Shown: positions 46,711 to 58,520 of the stretch, piece by piece
Position numbering within the stretch: the first letter of the stretch is position 1
Layout: every line of letters begins with the position of its first letter
NCBI GenBank assembly: GCA_948474755.1
Contig: CAOLHI010001312.1
Span: 496,001-560,000 of the forward strand
Length of the DNA stretch: 64,000 nucleotides
Source of the DNA: Ctenosaura bakeri
Lineage: Eukaryota > Chordata > Lepidosauria > Squamata > Iguanidae
Direction: 5' to 3'
Program-made: the position numbers and the translations under genes
Notes under the pieces: model-generated
Told to the model about the DNA's origin: nothing
Databases searched by the model: none
The model's input: only the letters and a program-made list of their open reading frames with translations

Positions 46711-47716
46711 TTTGAAAATTGTAGCTAAATGCTTCTCCTTGGGTGTCTTGAACAAGACTTTTTCCTTAGGGAAGAGTCAAGAGGCAAATTTGCTCATGTG
46801 GGAGAAACTGAAGCACCTGATGGGGCTTGATGATTTTGCAGAAATGAGGTTTTAAAAATCAAATAGTGCATTGATTAATCAGCAAAGCCATTCAGCTAAT
46901 TGGCAGTAAAGAAACAACAACAAGGTTAAGCACTGGAAATGAATCTTGTTAGAAATAACTGGGGTCACATCTCTTAATCAGATCAATGTATTCCCGTTTG
47001 ACACCTGCTTCTCAAAACCATTTACAGAGGAAAGGGCCATTACAGTGAATGCAATATGTGCCAGAAAGAGTGCTTTCAGAATCAAAGTCTGTGCCAATCT
47101 AACAGAATTCTTCAGCATCTAACCTTTAGCTTATAGCTTAGAGCATGTCAGATTTCAACAGTTTTGTAAGAGAAGATCTTCAGTAGAAAATCAACCGATT
47201 TACAGCTACATTGCTAAGTATAAAGCAATACCAGAAAAGACAGCATGAACTCAAAAATCACTGCACAGCTTTGGGCCACTACCTGTTTTAGAAGAAATGT
47301 TCTCATAGATGAATGTTAGAAATAGCTTTTTAAAAGGGGCAGGGGCATTGAGGCCTACAGACTGAATATGACCCTCAATCTCTCTTTTGTGGATCCTGAG
47401 CCCCACGAACTCCCCCAAAACCCCATAATAAACCCTCCAAATTTCACAGGGACAGTCCTGATTATTGCTTTGTCACCACTTTTTCAGTTGCTTTTAAGAT
47501 GTCCCAGTTTCTCTCCCCACCCCACTACTTTGCCCTAGGTTTTCTTTCACTGCTGCAAACTGAGTTCAAGCTGTAAAGGTAGTTGATGCTCAGTTAACTC
47601 AGCAGACGGAAGAGAAGAATAGGATCTTTTCCTTCCGTGTAGACTCAGGCAAAAGCAAACTGTGGCAGCCTCTTCCACCCTGTCTGTTTTTCTTTATTAG
47701 TAACTTTTGCCTTCTT

Positions 47717-48282
47717 TGTCAAGGTCAGAGATCTGGGCGACAAGCCAGCCCAGAGAAGGGAGTGTGAGAGCCAGCAAAGTCCAGCCGGGAGGAGACAAGC
47801 AAGGAAGTTCATTTACCAGAGCACCAAGCAAAGCCGTAGTCAGAGTTCCAAAAGCCAAGGGTCAAGAGATCAATTCAAGGTAGCAGGAACCGGGTGCTGG
47901 GAGCAAGGAACAGGCAAAAGGAGGGCTTGAAAAAAGTTTGCCACAAGCAAAGGAAAGCTTCCAGGCAGGCAGTTATATAGCCCAAGACACAGGTGTGGCC
48001 AGTCACGGCTTCTTGAACTTAATCAAGGAAGCCTCCCTTTGCTCAGCTCTCTTGAGTCTCCACCTTGTCTATGGGCTGATTGACGCAGGCTCCAGGGCAT
48101 CCTCTGGACCACAGCTGGATCCCTGTTGCCCTAAAGGAGCAGGCAGAGGAACATCTGAGCCTGCTTGGTCTCTGGCAGCAGGGGGAGCTCTCGAGCTGCA
48201 GGACTCATCTCCAGCCAGAGCCACAGGGACCAACAGCTGCTGCTCATCAGCAGCAGCTCTGACAGGGGATTCAGTTATCACA
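47717..48282 (-). mobile_element. Solo LTR, third family
   Basis: 566 bp. The minus strand runs TGTGATAAC to CTTGACA. A perfect 5-bp duplication TTCTT flanks it (47712-47716, 48283-48287). A TATATAA box sits at 47980-47973. GC content is higher than in the flanks. The 5-bp duplication suggests Ty3/gypsy or Ty1/copia. Open frames inside it are incidental. Confidence 0.8.
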
Positions 48283-49110
48283 TTCTTGATCACACTCTGA
48301 TGTTGTTTGGCCAGACATGTCCCATTTGTCAGAGGATTAATTAAAACTATTCCTGCCAAATAGGACAATTGGGGGACTGGCAAAATTGTTCCCAAATTTG
48401 TAATTCCATTTTCAGATCCAAGCTGAACACTCCCACTCCAGCCCACCAAATCTATCTGATGATTCCAATGTTGGGCTATGCTGTGTGTAGTGTCATTCTT
48501 GTTTACTTTAATTAATTAAAAGCCTCAAGTGTTTTCTTCTCTCTCCATGTTGCTCATGAGCAGATAGTGTCATAGTAATTGTCATTTTTAAGCTGAGAGC
48601 ATAATTGCCTTTTTCAAAGTGAGGCTGGGCTGGCAGTGACTGAGTAGGAAAGGGATCCTGGGTTGGACGGTTCTTCTAATAGCTCAAACCCGAGTGCAGT
48701 TGCTGTGAAAAGGCAAAGCCTTTTATTTGACCATCATTAGGGAAGGGATCGAAAATCAAATGGCCAATATCATAATACCTTTAAATGGTGTGATTGCACT
48801 TGTAATACTGTGCATAGTTCTGATCTCTGAATCAGAAAAAGAGACAGTATAGAAAACAATGATCAAATAATCAAGATGTTGATGTAACTCCCCAAAACTT
48901 ATACTACTGGGGAAAAAATTAAGTAAAGGGGAGACAATGGAGTGTTTGAAATCACACATGGGACAAAGAAAAGAGGCAGGGATATCTCATAATTCTAGTA
49001 CCACAAACATTCTAATAAAGCCTCGGTGGATATGATCCAGAGCTTGCAGGACCACACCAGCCAATCTATGGCTTCTCTAAAGCTTAAGAGGGCCATGGAT
49101 ATTACTTCTG

Positions 49111-49501
49111 AGGTCCTTTTACACTACACAGTTATACAATACCACCTTTAACCTTAATGGTCATGGTTCCATCTTGTGGAATCCTGAGATCTGCAGTTTG
49201 GGGAGTGACATTGATAATACTCAGCCAGAAAGCTCTAGTGCCCCAGGATTCCATAGAATACATACACGATATCACATTTCCACACTAGCCTGTTATAGTG
49301 TGATGATTCCACTTTCAACATCCTCTGGAATCCTGGGGTTTGCAGTTTTGGGAGGGGCCGGCCAGCCCCTCCCAAAACTGCAAACCCCAGGATTCCAGAG
49401 GATGTTGAAAGTGGAATCATTGTGCTATAACAGGCAAGTGCAGAAACGGCCATAGTTAAGGTGGAACCATAGTGCTAGAATTGTGCAATATAAAAGGGCC
49501 C
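49111..49501. mobile_element. Inverted-repeat MITE interrupted by the hairpin element
   Basis: The left part starts AGGTCCTTTTACACTACACAG and the right part ends GCAATATAAAAGGGCC. The two halves of the unit (GGTTCCATCTTGTGGAATCC and AAGGTGGAACCATAG) are rejoined if 49272-49451 plus one ATA is removed. Confidence 0.7.
49272..49451. mobile_element. Hairpin DNA transposon nested in a relative
   Basis: About 84-nt arms with roughly seven mismatches around GGGGCCGGCCAGCCCC. 3-bp duplication ATA on both sides. Same core GGAATCCTGGGGTTTGCAG as at 53649. Inserted into the element 49111-49501. Confidence 0.82.
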
Positions 49502-49579
49502 TGGTCACCTTTTTTGCTATTAGGGAGATTGTTCTAGCCACCATTTTTGGAGACTTCCAGAGCAAGACTGTTGGCTTAA

Positions 49580-49958
49580 GGCCCTTTCTGCATGAGGTTG
49601 GTGAATCTTTTTTTTTTTTTGCATGGTTTAGTACGTCATTGCATACATGCGTACGTGCGAAAGTCCATACTACCCTCTGGCCCCTCCCATGAGCCCTCCT
49701 CTGACCACCAATTTGCATTGGTGCGAATGTACGTGTCTGCACCACTGTGAAAGTACGAATCAGATCAATCTGGAAAATTGGAAAACCAATTTCTTCCGGT
49801 TTTCAAATAGCACGCTTTACTACCACATGGGGGTGCATTTAGTCAGAATTACATGCGGAATGAAGGTAAATAAACCAAACCTAGTCCACTCCAACATGCA
49901 GAAGACCTCCGTGGCAAGACACATTGGCCTGCCTTAATAAATGCATGCAGAAAGGGCC
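49580..49958. mobile_element. DNA transposon with GGCCCTTTCTGCA ends
   Basis: Ends GGCCCTTTCTGCATG and CATGCAGAAAGGGCC are perfect inverted repeats of 15 bp. The interior resembles 56686-57195 (GGTGCGAAT.., CCACATGGGGG.., GACCTCCGTGGCAAGA). The flanks TAA/TAT match only in part. Confidence 0.8.
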
Positions 49959-51404
49959 TATGTAAAACCTAACTTGGGGACTTCTGGCAGACTTTCCAAT
50001 ATTTCACAGATTAAAACTGGGACATGTGCCCAAGCAACATCAGAATGTGGTCATGATGGCAAAAGTTATACATGAGAAGAAGCACACAAGCTGGAACAGC
50101 TTGCTGCAGTTTGCTTTTGCCTGTGTCTACTGAGAAGGACAAAATTCTGCCCCCTAAAAGCAGTTCAAAAAATAGGATGACAGAAGATTAACTTGGACTG
50201 TCCCTGCCAAATTGGAACAGATGGAGGCCAATTCCAAGGGAACTGGTTATAAGACTGCAACATTATTAGTCACAATAACAAGCTTGCTCTATTAATTTAA
50301 ATGCAACTTACAGCACAATACTAGTCAAGTGTACTCAGAAATTGAACTGACTGACTTTAAAACCATTTACTTTTAGGAAATTTGATAGTGATTAATTTCA
50401 GCTGGATTGTGAATCTGTTCAATCAATTTTGATTACTTAATAAGTAACTTCAATTGTTACGGGGGGGGGGTGAGGAATTTTATCAGTCTTAAAGATATCC
50501 AGAAGCATTTAGGCTATTTGGGCTTAAGTATTTTAAAACCAATTAGAGGAAGAGAGCAAAAAATAAATAGTGAACATACTCCCATTCTTTTTCCAATGAT
50601 TGGTGACTTAATTTTATCAAATTTTGGCTTCAGCATCTTGAAAATGTACTGATATTGAGCATTTTGTTTATGTTTATACGTCTATTTAAATTTTTAATCA
50701 ATTAAGGAACTAATTAATCAGATAAAAGGCAGGTTTTTATACAACTAAAGGTAATCTAGTTGGTTGACATCCTAGGGGGAAGATTAGTAAAATCTATCCT
50801 TCCAAATATTTTTCATTACTTTTATGATTAGGAGATAGGTTTTAATAAACTTTTTATATAAAGAAGTTTCAGTTCACTATACATTATAAACACCCCATAA
50901 GAGATTAAAATTATTACAGCTATTAAGCACTTCTAAAGCATTATGCAAATTCTCTTTTAACTGTAATACTATTTCATACAACCAGGAGCAATGAAAGATG
51001 AGATTAGTTTAATTGTTAGGAAATAAAGAACAACAACTTTCCTTAATAAAAAGATGAGCAAGCATGCCACAACCTACCCGCTCTCCAGTCTGGAATAAAC
51101 TTATTTTCATTCACACCAAGACAATCGTACTAAATAGATGCTTCTCATGCAATTCTGTCCCAGAAAGTGTGACTGCGGAGCTGAAATCAAAATACTGAAT
51201 GTCCTTAATTAATTATCTGAATAATAAATTCATGTTTGTCTTATATATCACACAAATGGTTGGACTCTTTATTATATTTTAATAGAGCCATAAATCTAAA
51301 CACTTTCAAAATGTCCATCTTATGCATACAAATATTGAAATATAGCATTGCTCGTCAATAAGCTCTTGCAAAAGGAAAAGTTGTTCAGATACAAATCTTG
51401 AGTA
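49959..51404. other. AT-rich DNA without recognised repeats
   Basis: 50280-51400 is unusually free of transposon signatures compared with its surroundings. No coding signature; possible conserved non-coding DNA, which I cannot test. Confidence 0.35.
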
Positions 51405-52254
51405 CTTTGTTCAGAATGTTGTTCAAAATGACCTGGACAGATTGGAGAGCTGGGCCAAGGCTAACAAAATGAAATTCAACAGAGAGAAGTGTAAGGTCCT
51501 ACGCTTAGGTAGAAAAAATTAAATACAGAAATATAGGACGGGGGGCACATGGCTGGATAGCAGTACGTGTGATAGGGATCTAGGAGTCTTAATAGATCAC
51601 AAGCTGAACATGAGTCAGCAGTGTGATGTGGTAGCCAAGAAAGCCAATGCAATTCTCGGCTGCATCAATAGGAGTATGGTGTCTAGATCGAGGAAGGTAC
51701 TGGTACCACTTTGCTCTGCTTTGGTTAGACCTCATCTTGAATACTGTGTCCAGTTCTGGGCACCCCAATTCAAGAAGGACATGGTCAAGCTGGAGCAAGT
51801 CCAGAGGAGGGTGACCAAAATGGTGAGAGGCCTGGAAGCCATGTCCTATGAGGATAGACTTAGAGAGCTGGATATGTTTAGTCTGCAGAAGAGAAGGTTA
51901 AGAGGGGACATGATAACCATGTTTAAATATTTGAAGGGATGCCATGTGGAGGAAGGAGAGGGCTTGTTTTCTGCTGCTTCAGAGACCAGGACAAGGAGCA
52001 ATGGATTCAAGCTGCAGGAAAGGAAATTCCACCTGAACCTCAGGAAGAACTTCCTGACGGTCAGGGCTGTCCAGCGGTGGAATCTGCTGCCTTGGAGTGT
52101 AGTGGAGTCTCCTTCCTTAGAGGTTTTTAAGCAGAGGCTAGATGGCCATCTGTTGAGAGTGCTTTGAGGGTGTTCCTGCATGGAAGGGGGTTGGACTGGA
52201 TGGCCCCTGTGGTCTCTTCCAACTCTACATTTCTATGATTCTATGATTCTATGA
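51405..52254 (+). pseudogene. CR1 LINE 3' end with reverse transcriptase C-terminus
   Basis: An open frame (51610-52167) and its broken upstream continuation encode the C-terminal part of a CR1-type reverse transcriptase, with HLEYCVQFWAPQFKKD, KLEQVQRRVTKMVRG, YEDRLRELDMFSLQKRRLRGD and QRWNLLPWSVVESPSL. The 3' end follows with GGTTGGACTGGATGG and terminates in the CR1 8-mer ATTCTATG repeated (52232-52254). The copy is 5'-truncated, as usual for CR1, and a stop lies just upstream near 51520. It is the youngest-looking LINE fragment here. It is not a host gene. Confidence 0.9.
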
Positions 52255-52323
52255 ATGTGCACAGTTACCTAAAAATATAGTTCTTATTATTGCTTGTCAA
52301 GAACAACTAAAAGATTGATCAGT

Positions 52324-52350
52324 TGATAGATAGATAGACAGACAGACAAA
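52324..52350. repeat. (GATA)n-(GACA)n microsatellite
   Basis: GATAGATAGATAG changes to GACAGACAGACA over 27 bp. Confidence 0.85.
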
Positions 52351-52649
52351 TGACTCAGAGATAGGTAAGAGTTACCTATGAATGCCATAAGCCACTAGCC
52401 TGTGTTGCAAAACATGCTCTTTTCCTATCCACCATATTATTGCCTAACAACAGAGTGTACCATGAACAAGCACTTGAATTACATGATGTTCCTTCTCCAA
52501 CATGTAGTGAGGCCACACCCTCACAAAAACTAACTTAAAAGAAACTTAAAAGCCATATACACCAAAAAGGAGAAACATCATCACTTGTGAAGTTACGATT
52601 AAAATATATAAAAATTATATTTTAATTAAAATTAAAATTGATACCTTAA

Positions 52650-53575
52650 TTATTGTTGTTGTTATTTGCTGTAAAGGTGCCTTCTTCTTATGGCAACCCT
52701 ATGAATACAATACCTCCAAATTCCCAAGTCAGGAATAGCCCTGCTCATGGTGATGGTTATCTTGTTTGAATATGTAATATGTAATGTGATATTCCTTTTG
52801 CCTTCCAAATTATCAAGTATTATCACCTTTTCCAATTAATCATGTTGTCTTATGATTTATCCAAAACATGTTGGCCTTAGTTTAGTCATCTTGACTTCTT
52901 GAGATTGTTCAGGCTTGATTTGCTCTCAGAATGTTTTATCTGTCTTTTTGGTCATCCATGGTTATCTATAGAACTCTCCTTCAGCAGTTCATTTCAAACA
53001 AGTTAATATTTTTCCTGTCAACCAACTTTGCCAGTACACAGAAATCTGAAATGCTATGTCATGTATAATTCTGATTTATTTTTTAAGATATATTTTTGCA
53101 TTTGAGGATTTTATCTAGTTCCTTCATAGCTGCCCTTCCAAGTTCTAGCCTTCTGGTTTCTTGACTATAGCTTCCATTTTGATTTACAGCCAAGGTAATG
53201 TATAGAAATGTATAGAAATTCTTTAGCTATTTCAATATCTTCATCATTCATTTTAAAGTTGTGCAAATAATTTGTTGTCATTATTTTTGTTTATTTAATG
53301 TTCAGCTAAAGTAGTTCCAAGTATTTGCTATTGTATGGTATCACCTGCATATCTTAAGTTGCTGATGTTCCAATTTTCATGCTTCCTTCTTCCAAGTCTA
53401 ATCTGTCTTTCCGTATGATATGCATACAAATTAAAAAAATGGTGTGATAAAATGCAGACTTGTCTGTTAACCATGCCAGTTGAAAATGTGTGTATGTTCT
53501 CTTTCTTGTTTTATCATTACTAGCTTCCTGAGATTCATGCTTCTTACATTCCTTGTTCTTATTATATGCATTGTG
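52650..53575 (-). repeat. RTE/BovB-like LINE 3' region, degraded
   Basis: Read on the minus strand it shows relic coding blocks of a reverse transcriptase C-terminal half (LNIKKT-like, a GRAAMKELDKILK-like block, GHIM-like) and ends CATAGGGTTGCCATAAG followed by AACAACAACAATAA. Many stops and indels. Confidence 0.65.
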
Positions 53576-53648
53576 CATCTTTAGACTTCACTTTCACACC
53601 TGAGCACACCAAGAGCTGCCTTGTGTCAGTTATGACTTTCAACATAAT

Positions 53649-53828
53649 GGCCATTTCCGCACTAGACTGTTGTGGCGCGATGATGCCACTTGCAACCTCC
53701 TATGGAATCCTGGGGTTTGCAGTTTTGGGAGGGACCTCTAGGCTCCTCCCAAAACTGCAAACCCCAGGATTCCATAGGAGGTTGCAAGTGGCATCATTGC
53801 GCCACAACAGTCTAGTGCGGAAATGACC
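53649..53828. mobile_element. Hairpin (foldback) DNA transposon, near-perfect palindrome
   Basis: Two arms of about 84 nt are complementary with only two mismatches around a loop of about 12 nt (CTCTAGG centre). The ends are GGCCATTTCC and its near complement, with 3-bp duplication AAT. The arms contain the GGAATCCTGGGGTTTGCAG core. Confidence 0.85.
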
Positions 53829-54240
53829 AATGCTGCTCATACTTTTCCTCTGCTCTTCCTTCAACAGCTGGTTAAGTGTCATCTGACCTGGGCATCTCAT
53901 CTTCCAGCATATCTCATGCTTCAGTTTGGATTGTTTAATCATATGGTTTTCATGGTAAAAATCATTCAGAAGTGGTTTGCCATCCACTCCTTTTTCACTG
54001 CACTAACAAGAGTTAGCTAAAACACTGCTGCTATTGTGTCAGAAAAAGCCTTTGTTGGTGTCACCTGCCTCCACTCTGCTCCCCAGTAGCTTCCTTTTCT
54101 GATGTTAAGATATTTGGCTCCTCAGCAAATGCCTGGGAGTCTGTCTGACTTTGTTATTACAAAATAAAATTAAATGAAACAAGATAGTTTGATCAAGGTG
54201 GTAAACAGTCTGTAAATTAAGCCTTATGATGAATAGCATA

Positions 54241-54325
54241 GGGAGGTCACTAAGTTTAGCTTGGAAAAGACAAGACTGAGAGGTGATATGATAGCCATCT
54301 TTAAATATCTGAAGAAATAGTTCAT
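54241..54325 (+). repeat. Short CR1 fragment
   Basis: AAGTTTAGCTTGGAAAAGACAAGACTGAGAGGTGATATGATAGCCATCTTTAAATAT-type sequence matches the RLRGD..FKYL-coding part of CR1 at 51880-51940. Confidence 0.65.
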
Positions 54326-55325
54326 GCACACCCAGCAAATACACACCTATGTGCAAATATCAAATATAATGCTCTCCAGGAGTTTCTTGTTTCCTCTTCA
54401 TATGCATGCACACGTGTGTGCCTGCACCTACAATATGTATAGGAACACCTTACTGTGCCCTTAAAAAGTTCCATTTGTTGGTGAAAACAATGCTAAATCA
54501 CATTAATTTGACATGTTTTTAACCATTATCCATTTGCCAAGGGAAGTTCTCCCTCCCCACCTTTCCAGAAAGCAATGACTTGTAAATAAGGCAAAACTGA
54601 ATATGTCGTGTCTTGACGATATCAATTTTGTTGGCGAGTTCCAGAGTTTCTGTTCATTATTTGTTGTTCACATTTTATTAATGAAACAGCTCATTCTTCT
54701 TGGCCCCCAGCAGGAATTAAATTCCTTCCCAGAATGCATTTCCTTGCCAAGCACTCTCAAAACCAGCTTTTCTTGCAGAATCAGCTATTTAACAAAGCCT
54801 CAGTTCCATGGGTCAATTAAATACCAGATACAGTCATTTCACAGTGGTGGATCTTTTTAAAGTGATTTCTCTTTTAAACCTTTGACAATTTTTAAGATAT
54901 TTTCTAGGGAAGGGATTAGGACCTCAAGATCTACTTTAACACCAGTTCCTTCAAAGTACTGCATATGGGAAGGCTTCTGTAAAACTGATTTCGTTATATT
55001 TCAGCTCATCCTTCCTAATTTATTTAATACTAGTATTTCCACGCACTGACCTTCAAAGCCTCAGCAGAAAAGAAAGTAAAAGCAAGACCATTTTGTTTCT
55101 CAGTGCTTCAAATTTAAAGAGTTCTTCTATTTGGATTGTTGTAGTACAATTTACAAAGCATTTGGAAAGTATTTGGAAACTCTAGCTGAGCTAGATACTG
55201 CAGCCCAATTGTTGACTGGAGCTGTTTAAAAAAGAGTGGAGTTTTCTTTTTACAATTGTTATCATGTTTGGGGGAAAAGAAAGAAAAAGAAAGGAAAATA
55301 AAGGAAGGCTTGCTTGAGCTTGACC

Positions 55326-55883
55326 TGTCAGGGTGATGTAAGGTTGCACCTTAGAGCATGTGCAGAGTGCTAATCAGGAAGCGATGCTCAGCTGCAGCCA
55401 GTTGCTCCAGACAGGAAAAAGGACGTCTTGCAGACTCAAAGCAATAAGTCTTAGTGCTGTTTATTCAACAAAGCACATGAGGTAAAAGTTAAGGCTTCTG
55501 CCAGTATACCAAGAAGCATAAAGCAATCAGGCACAATAATTAGTAGAATGGAAAACAGACTGACAGCATGCCTAGATGCAATCCAAAAAATAGCCCTTGC
55601 AGCAGCATGACCAGAGGCAATTGAACCTCAGGTAAAATATATTGTTATACCTAAGCCTTTTTAAGGGTTTAACCACACCCCACTCCATATTGGGTGACCC
55701 AACTGCATTTACAGCACACAACCTCCTCATTTTGGGTACTCTGTGATGATGCAAGACCTTTTGAGGCAGGCTAGCCAAACATTTCTCTGCAGCTGTGCCT
55801 CAAGGCTACATCACCTCATCTCAGCATCCACTTAGAAAAGCTTTTCCTGGCCACACTGCACTCACACTCTGAATACCCTGACA
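55326..55883 (-). mobile_element. Solo LTR, fourth family
   Basis: 558 bp with perfect 9-bp inverted ends TGTCAGGGT and ACCCTGACA, and flanks TGACC/TGATC (4 of 5 matching). AATAAA at 55465-55460 and a TTAAAAAGG box near 55660 on the minus strand set the orientation. Confidence 0.75.
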
Positions 55884-56552
55884 TGATCAAGGCTCAGACA
55901 AACCACATCTGGTTTCTTTTTCCCTCACTGGAGTAGCAACACCTTTTTTTTTTTTTAGCTTATTATGACACACTGGCTCTCTCCCTTACATTTATTCACA
56001 ACCCTGCTTTCCCTAAAGCCCACAGCCTTTGTGAACAAAGTACAAAGTTTATTAATGGATATTCAAAAGGATGGATAACCTGTGGTAGTGTGTTATTACA
56101 AATAAAACTGAAGAAAACACTCCGTTGAGGCAGTACTTATTAAAAAAAATAGAATGGAATCTTTATTAAAATAACAAACAAGGAAAAAGGTATTGTGGAT
56201 TCAAGAATATTCAAACAAAATAACTATTTCTTTTTTTAAAAAATATTCAACTAACTTCTTCAAACATCACAGTGTTCACCAACAGAGCTTTCACGCACAC
56301 TCCTTTGGCTCTCCTTAGCACAAAGGTCTGTTTCCCCACTCAGGGTTCTGCTTTCTGACCCTTTCAGAAGTGGTTGGTTTCTTCTCTGCCCCCACACTAG
56401 GCCACAGAGAAGATAACCCTCTCCCAGAAAACCATGACTTGGATTGACTGGTGTGCTATCTATGAATCTTGCTGAAGGAAACTAGATTCCAAATCATGCT
56501 CCACATCGTTGGGGCGCAGGACCCTTGCAAAAGTGGAAAAATCACAAATATC

Positions 56553-56582
56553 AACATGTGTGTGTGTGTGTGTATTTGTGTG
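56553..56582. repeat. (TG)n microsatellite
   Basis: TGTGTGTGTG run within ATGTGTG...GTATTTGTGTG. Confidence 0.85.
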
Positions 56583-56685
56583 AACAGAGCCAAGGTATGG
56601 TGGGGAGAAAGAGCAAGTAGGGTTCAAACCAGCTCAAGGAAAGAAGAAGAAGGGGTGGGCGGGTGGATTGGCATGGTGGCACTAG

Positions 56686-57195
56686 GGCCCTTTCTGCACG
56701 AGGTGTGTGAATTGCTCCATGGCATTACTTACTGGTTATTCTTGGGTCCGAATTAATGCAGACTTTCCCTTGAGCCCTTCCGCAGGGCTCCTCCATGAGT
56801 CCAGGGCAAACTGGAGCAATGCGAGGTCTGTAGATCCACATTGCTCTGGCTGAAAATGGCGGCTTCCAGCTGAAAATGGCAGTTTCATGGGTGCAGACCA
56901 ACCGGTGATGCTGGCCACGCCCACAGCCCACCCTCTACTGATTGCAGGCTCGCATTGGTGCGAGCCTGCGCATCTGCACAGGTAAGCAGGAATGCAATGG
57001 CACATTCCAGAAAATTGAAAGACTGGATTTTTCTGGTCTTTACTTAGTGTGCTGGAGGACCACTTGGGGGCGGTTTGGATCGGACTAAGGTGCGGAACTA
57101 GATTAAAAAGTCTGCACCTAGTCTGATCCAAGGTGCGGACGACCTCCATGCCAGGATGCCTCGGTCTGTTGTAACATCCATGTACGGAAAGGGCC
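56686..57195. mobile_element. DNA transposon with GGCCCTTTCTGCA ends, second copy
   Basis: Starts GGCCCTTTCTGCACGAGG and ends GTACGGAAAGGGCC. Shares interior blocks with 49580-49958, with a longer G/C-rich middle. The flanks TAG/TAA are similar. No transposase is visible. Confidence 0.75.
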
Positions 57196-58128
57196 TAACT
57201 TTCCTCTTTCTGGTCCATCTCCTTCCTTGAGTGTGTGTGGGGGATCAGGAGAGGGCTTGTGGTGCTAAGAAATCAGGCTGTGAGCCATCCTTAGCTGGCC
57301 AGGCAGCAGCTGGTGTTCATGGAGGAGGAGGACTGGAAGTCGGTTTTTAAAGGGCTGAGCAGCTTCATTGGAGCTGCTGAAAAGGACAAAGCCAATCTGA
57401 TTGTATCACCTTCTGTTAGTGCTCTGCTAGGCACAGCCCCAGGCTCTGTCCCAAGGGTGTCCCAAACTGTTGATCTCTTTCTGTTTACAGTTGAAAATGT
57501 GAATCATCACCCCTTAAGACAATTGCAATAAGGCTGTCATTCTTCACTAATTTCATCCTCAAAGGTAACAATGAGTAAATTTTAGCAGTTTCTTTCCATC
57601 TGCAAGAGTGTCACGAAAACTGCAGTTTTTGAAGACTATTAACAGGTAGAGACTTATTTTGCACAAAATTTATACATTGTTTCACATAAAACAGTACTTT
57701 CTGCACAAAGAAGAGCATTTTCTATACAGAAAACAATATTTATGCACAAAAAAATATTTTCTATGCAAGATGCTGATATCATTGCAAAAACATTTGCACG
57801 GAATAGGTCCCAAACTGAAAGATTCTTGTCAGTCTATATTTCCAGACATCTGAGAAACACATTTAAAAACATTTTTTTTCCATTTCCTCCCATATTCTTT
57901 CCATCCCTGGTGTACAACTTGAGATCAAACCAATTGAAAAACCGTCACTTCCCCTAAGTTCACATCAGTCTTACAATCTTCAGGGGAGGCCTTTCTCTCA
58001 GTTCTTTCCCTTTCTTGGAAGCACATTTGGTGGTCGCGGCATTCAATTTTTACTCCCAGGCTCTGAGATTTATTCTAAGGGGAAGTTAGGCTTATCCACT
58101 ACTCATTGTCTTCTTGCAGGCAGTGTTT

Positions 58129-58285
58129 GGCCATTTCCACACTTGAGTGCTATTATTCCACTTTCTACATCCTATAGAATCCTGGGGCTTCACCCTCAAA
58201 GGCCCCTCTCTAAACTGCAAACCCCAGGATTCCATAGGATATGGAAAGTGGAATAATAGCATTGTAGCACTGCTTTTCATTCTGG
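58129..58285. mobile_element. Inverted-repeat MITE, truncated on the right
   Basis: Starts GGCCATTTCC. The arms TGCTATTATTCCACTTTC and GAAAGTGGAATAATAGCA pair perfectly; the right terminal end is missing. Confidence 0.65.
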
Positions 58286-58303
58286 CAAATATTGGACACC
58301 TAA

Positions 58304-58520
58304 AGACCCTTTCATGCTACACAGTCCTAAGAACTATGATTCTATTTTAATTGTCATGGCAACATCCTATAGAATCTTGGAATTTTCAGGTTTGGGAGAG
58401 AGATGTAATATTCTCAGGAAGAGAACTCTGCCTTTCTCAACAAATGATATATATCAGGAACTATGGCAGTTTAAGTGGAACTATGGTGTAATAACGGTGT
58501 AGTGAGTAGAAAGCACCCTA
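58304..58520. mobile_element. Inverted-repeat MITE, related family
   Basis: CCTTTCATGCTACACAG at the left, AACGGTGTAGTGAGTAGAAAG at the right, with ACTATGATTCTATTTTAATTG and its partner TTTAAGTGGAACTATGG. Diverged. Confidence 0.55.

Noticed and set aside
47938..48449. Overlapping frames of 120 and 126 residues on opposite strands
   Set aside because: They lie in the G/C-rich solo LTR 47717-48282 and its edge, are shadows of each other, and show no domain.
51610..52167. A 185-residue open frame that could be taken for a host gene
   Set aside because: Its motifs are those of the CR1 reverse transcriptase C-terminus and it is followed by the CR1 3' end and ATTCTATG repeats.
57313..57531. Short open frame starting MFMEEEDWKSVFKGL as a host exon
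   Set aside because: No recognised domain and no support from neighbouring exons; a chance frame is the simpler reading, though I cannot exclude an unknown exon.
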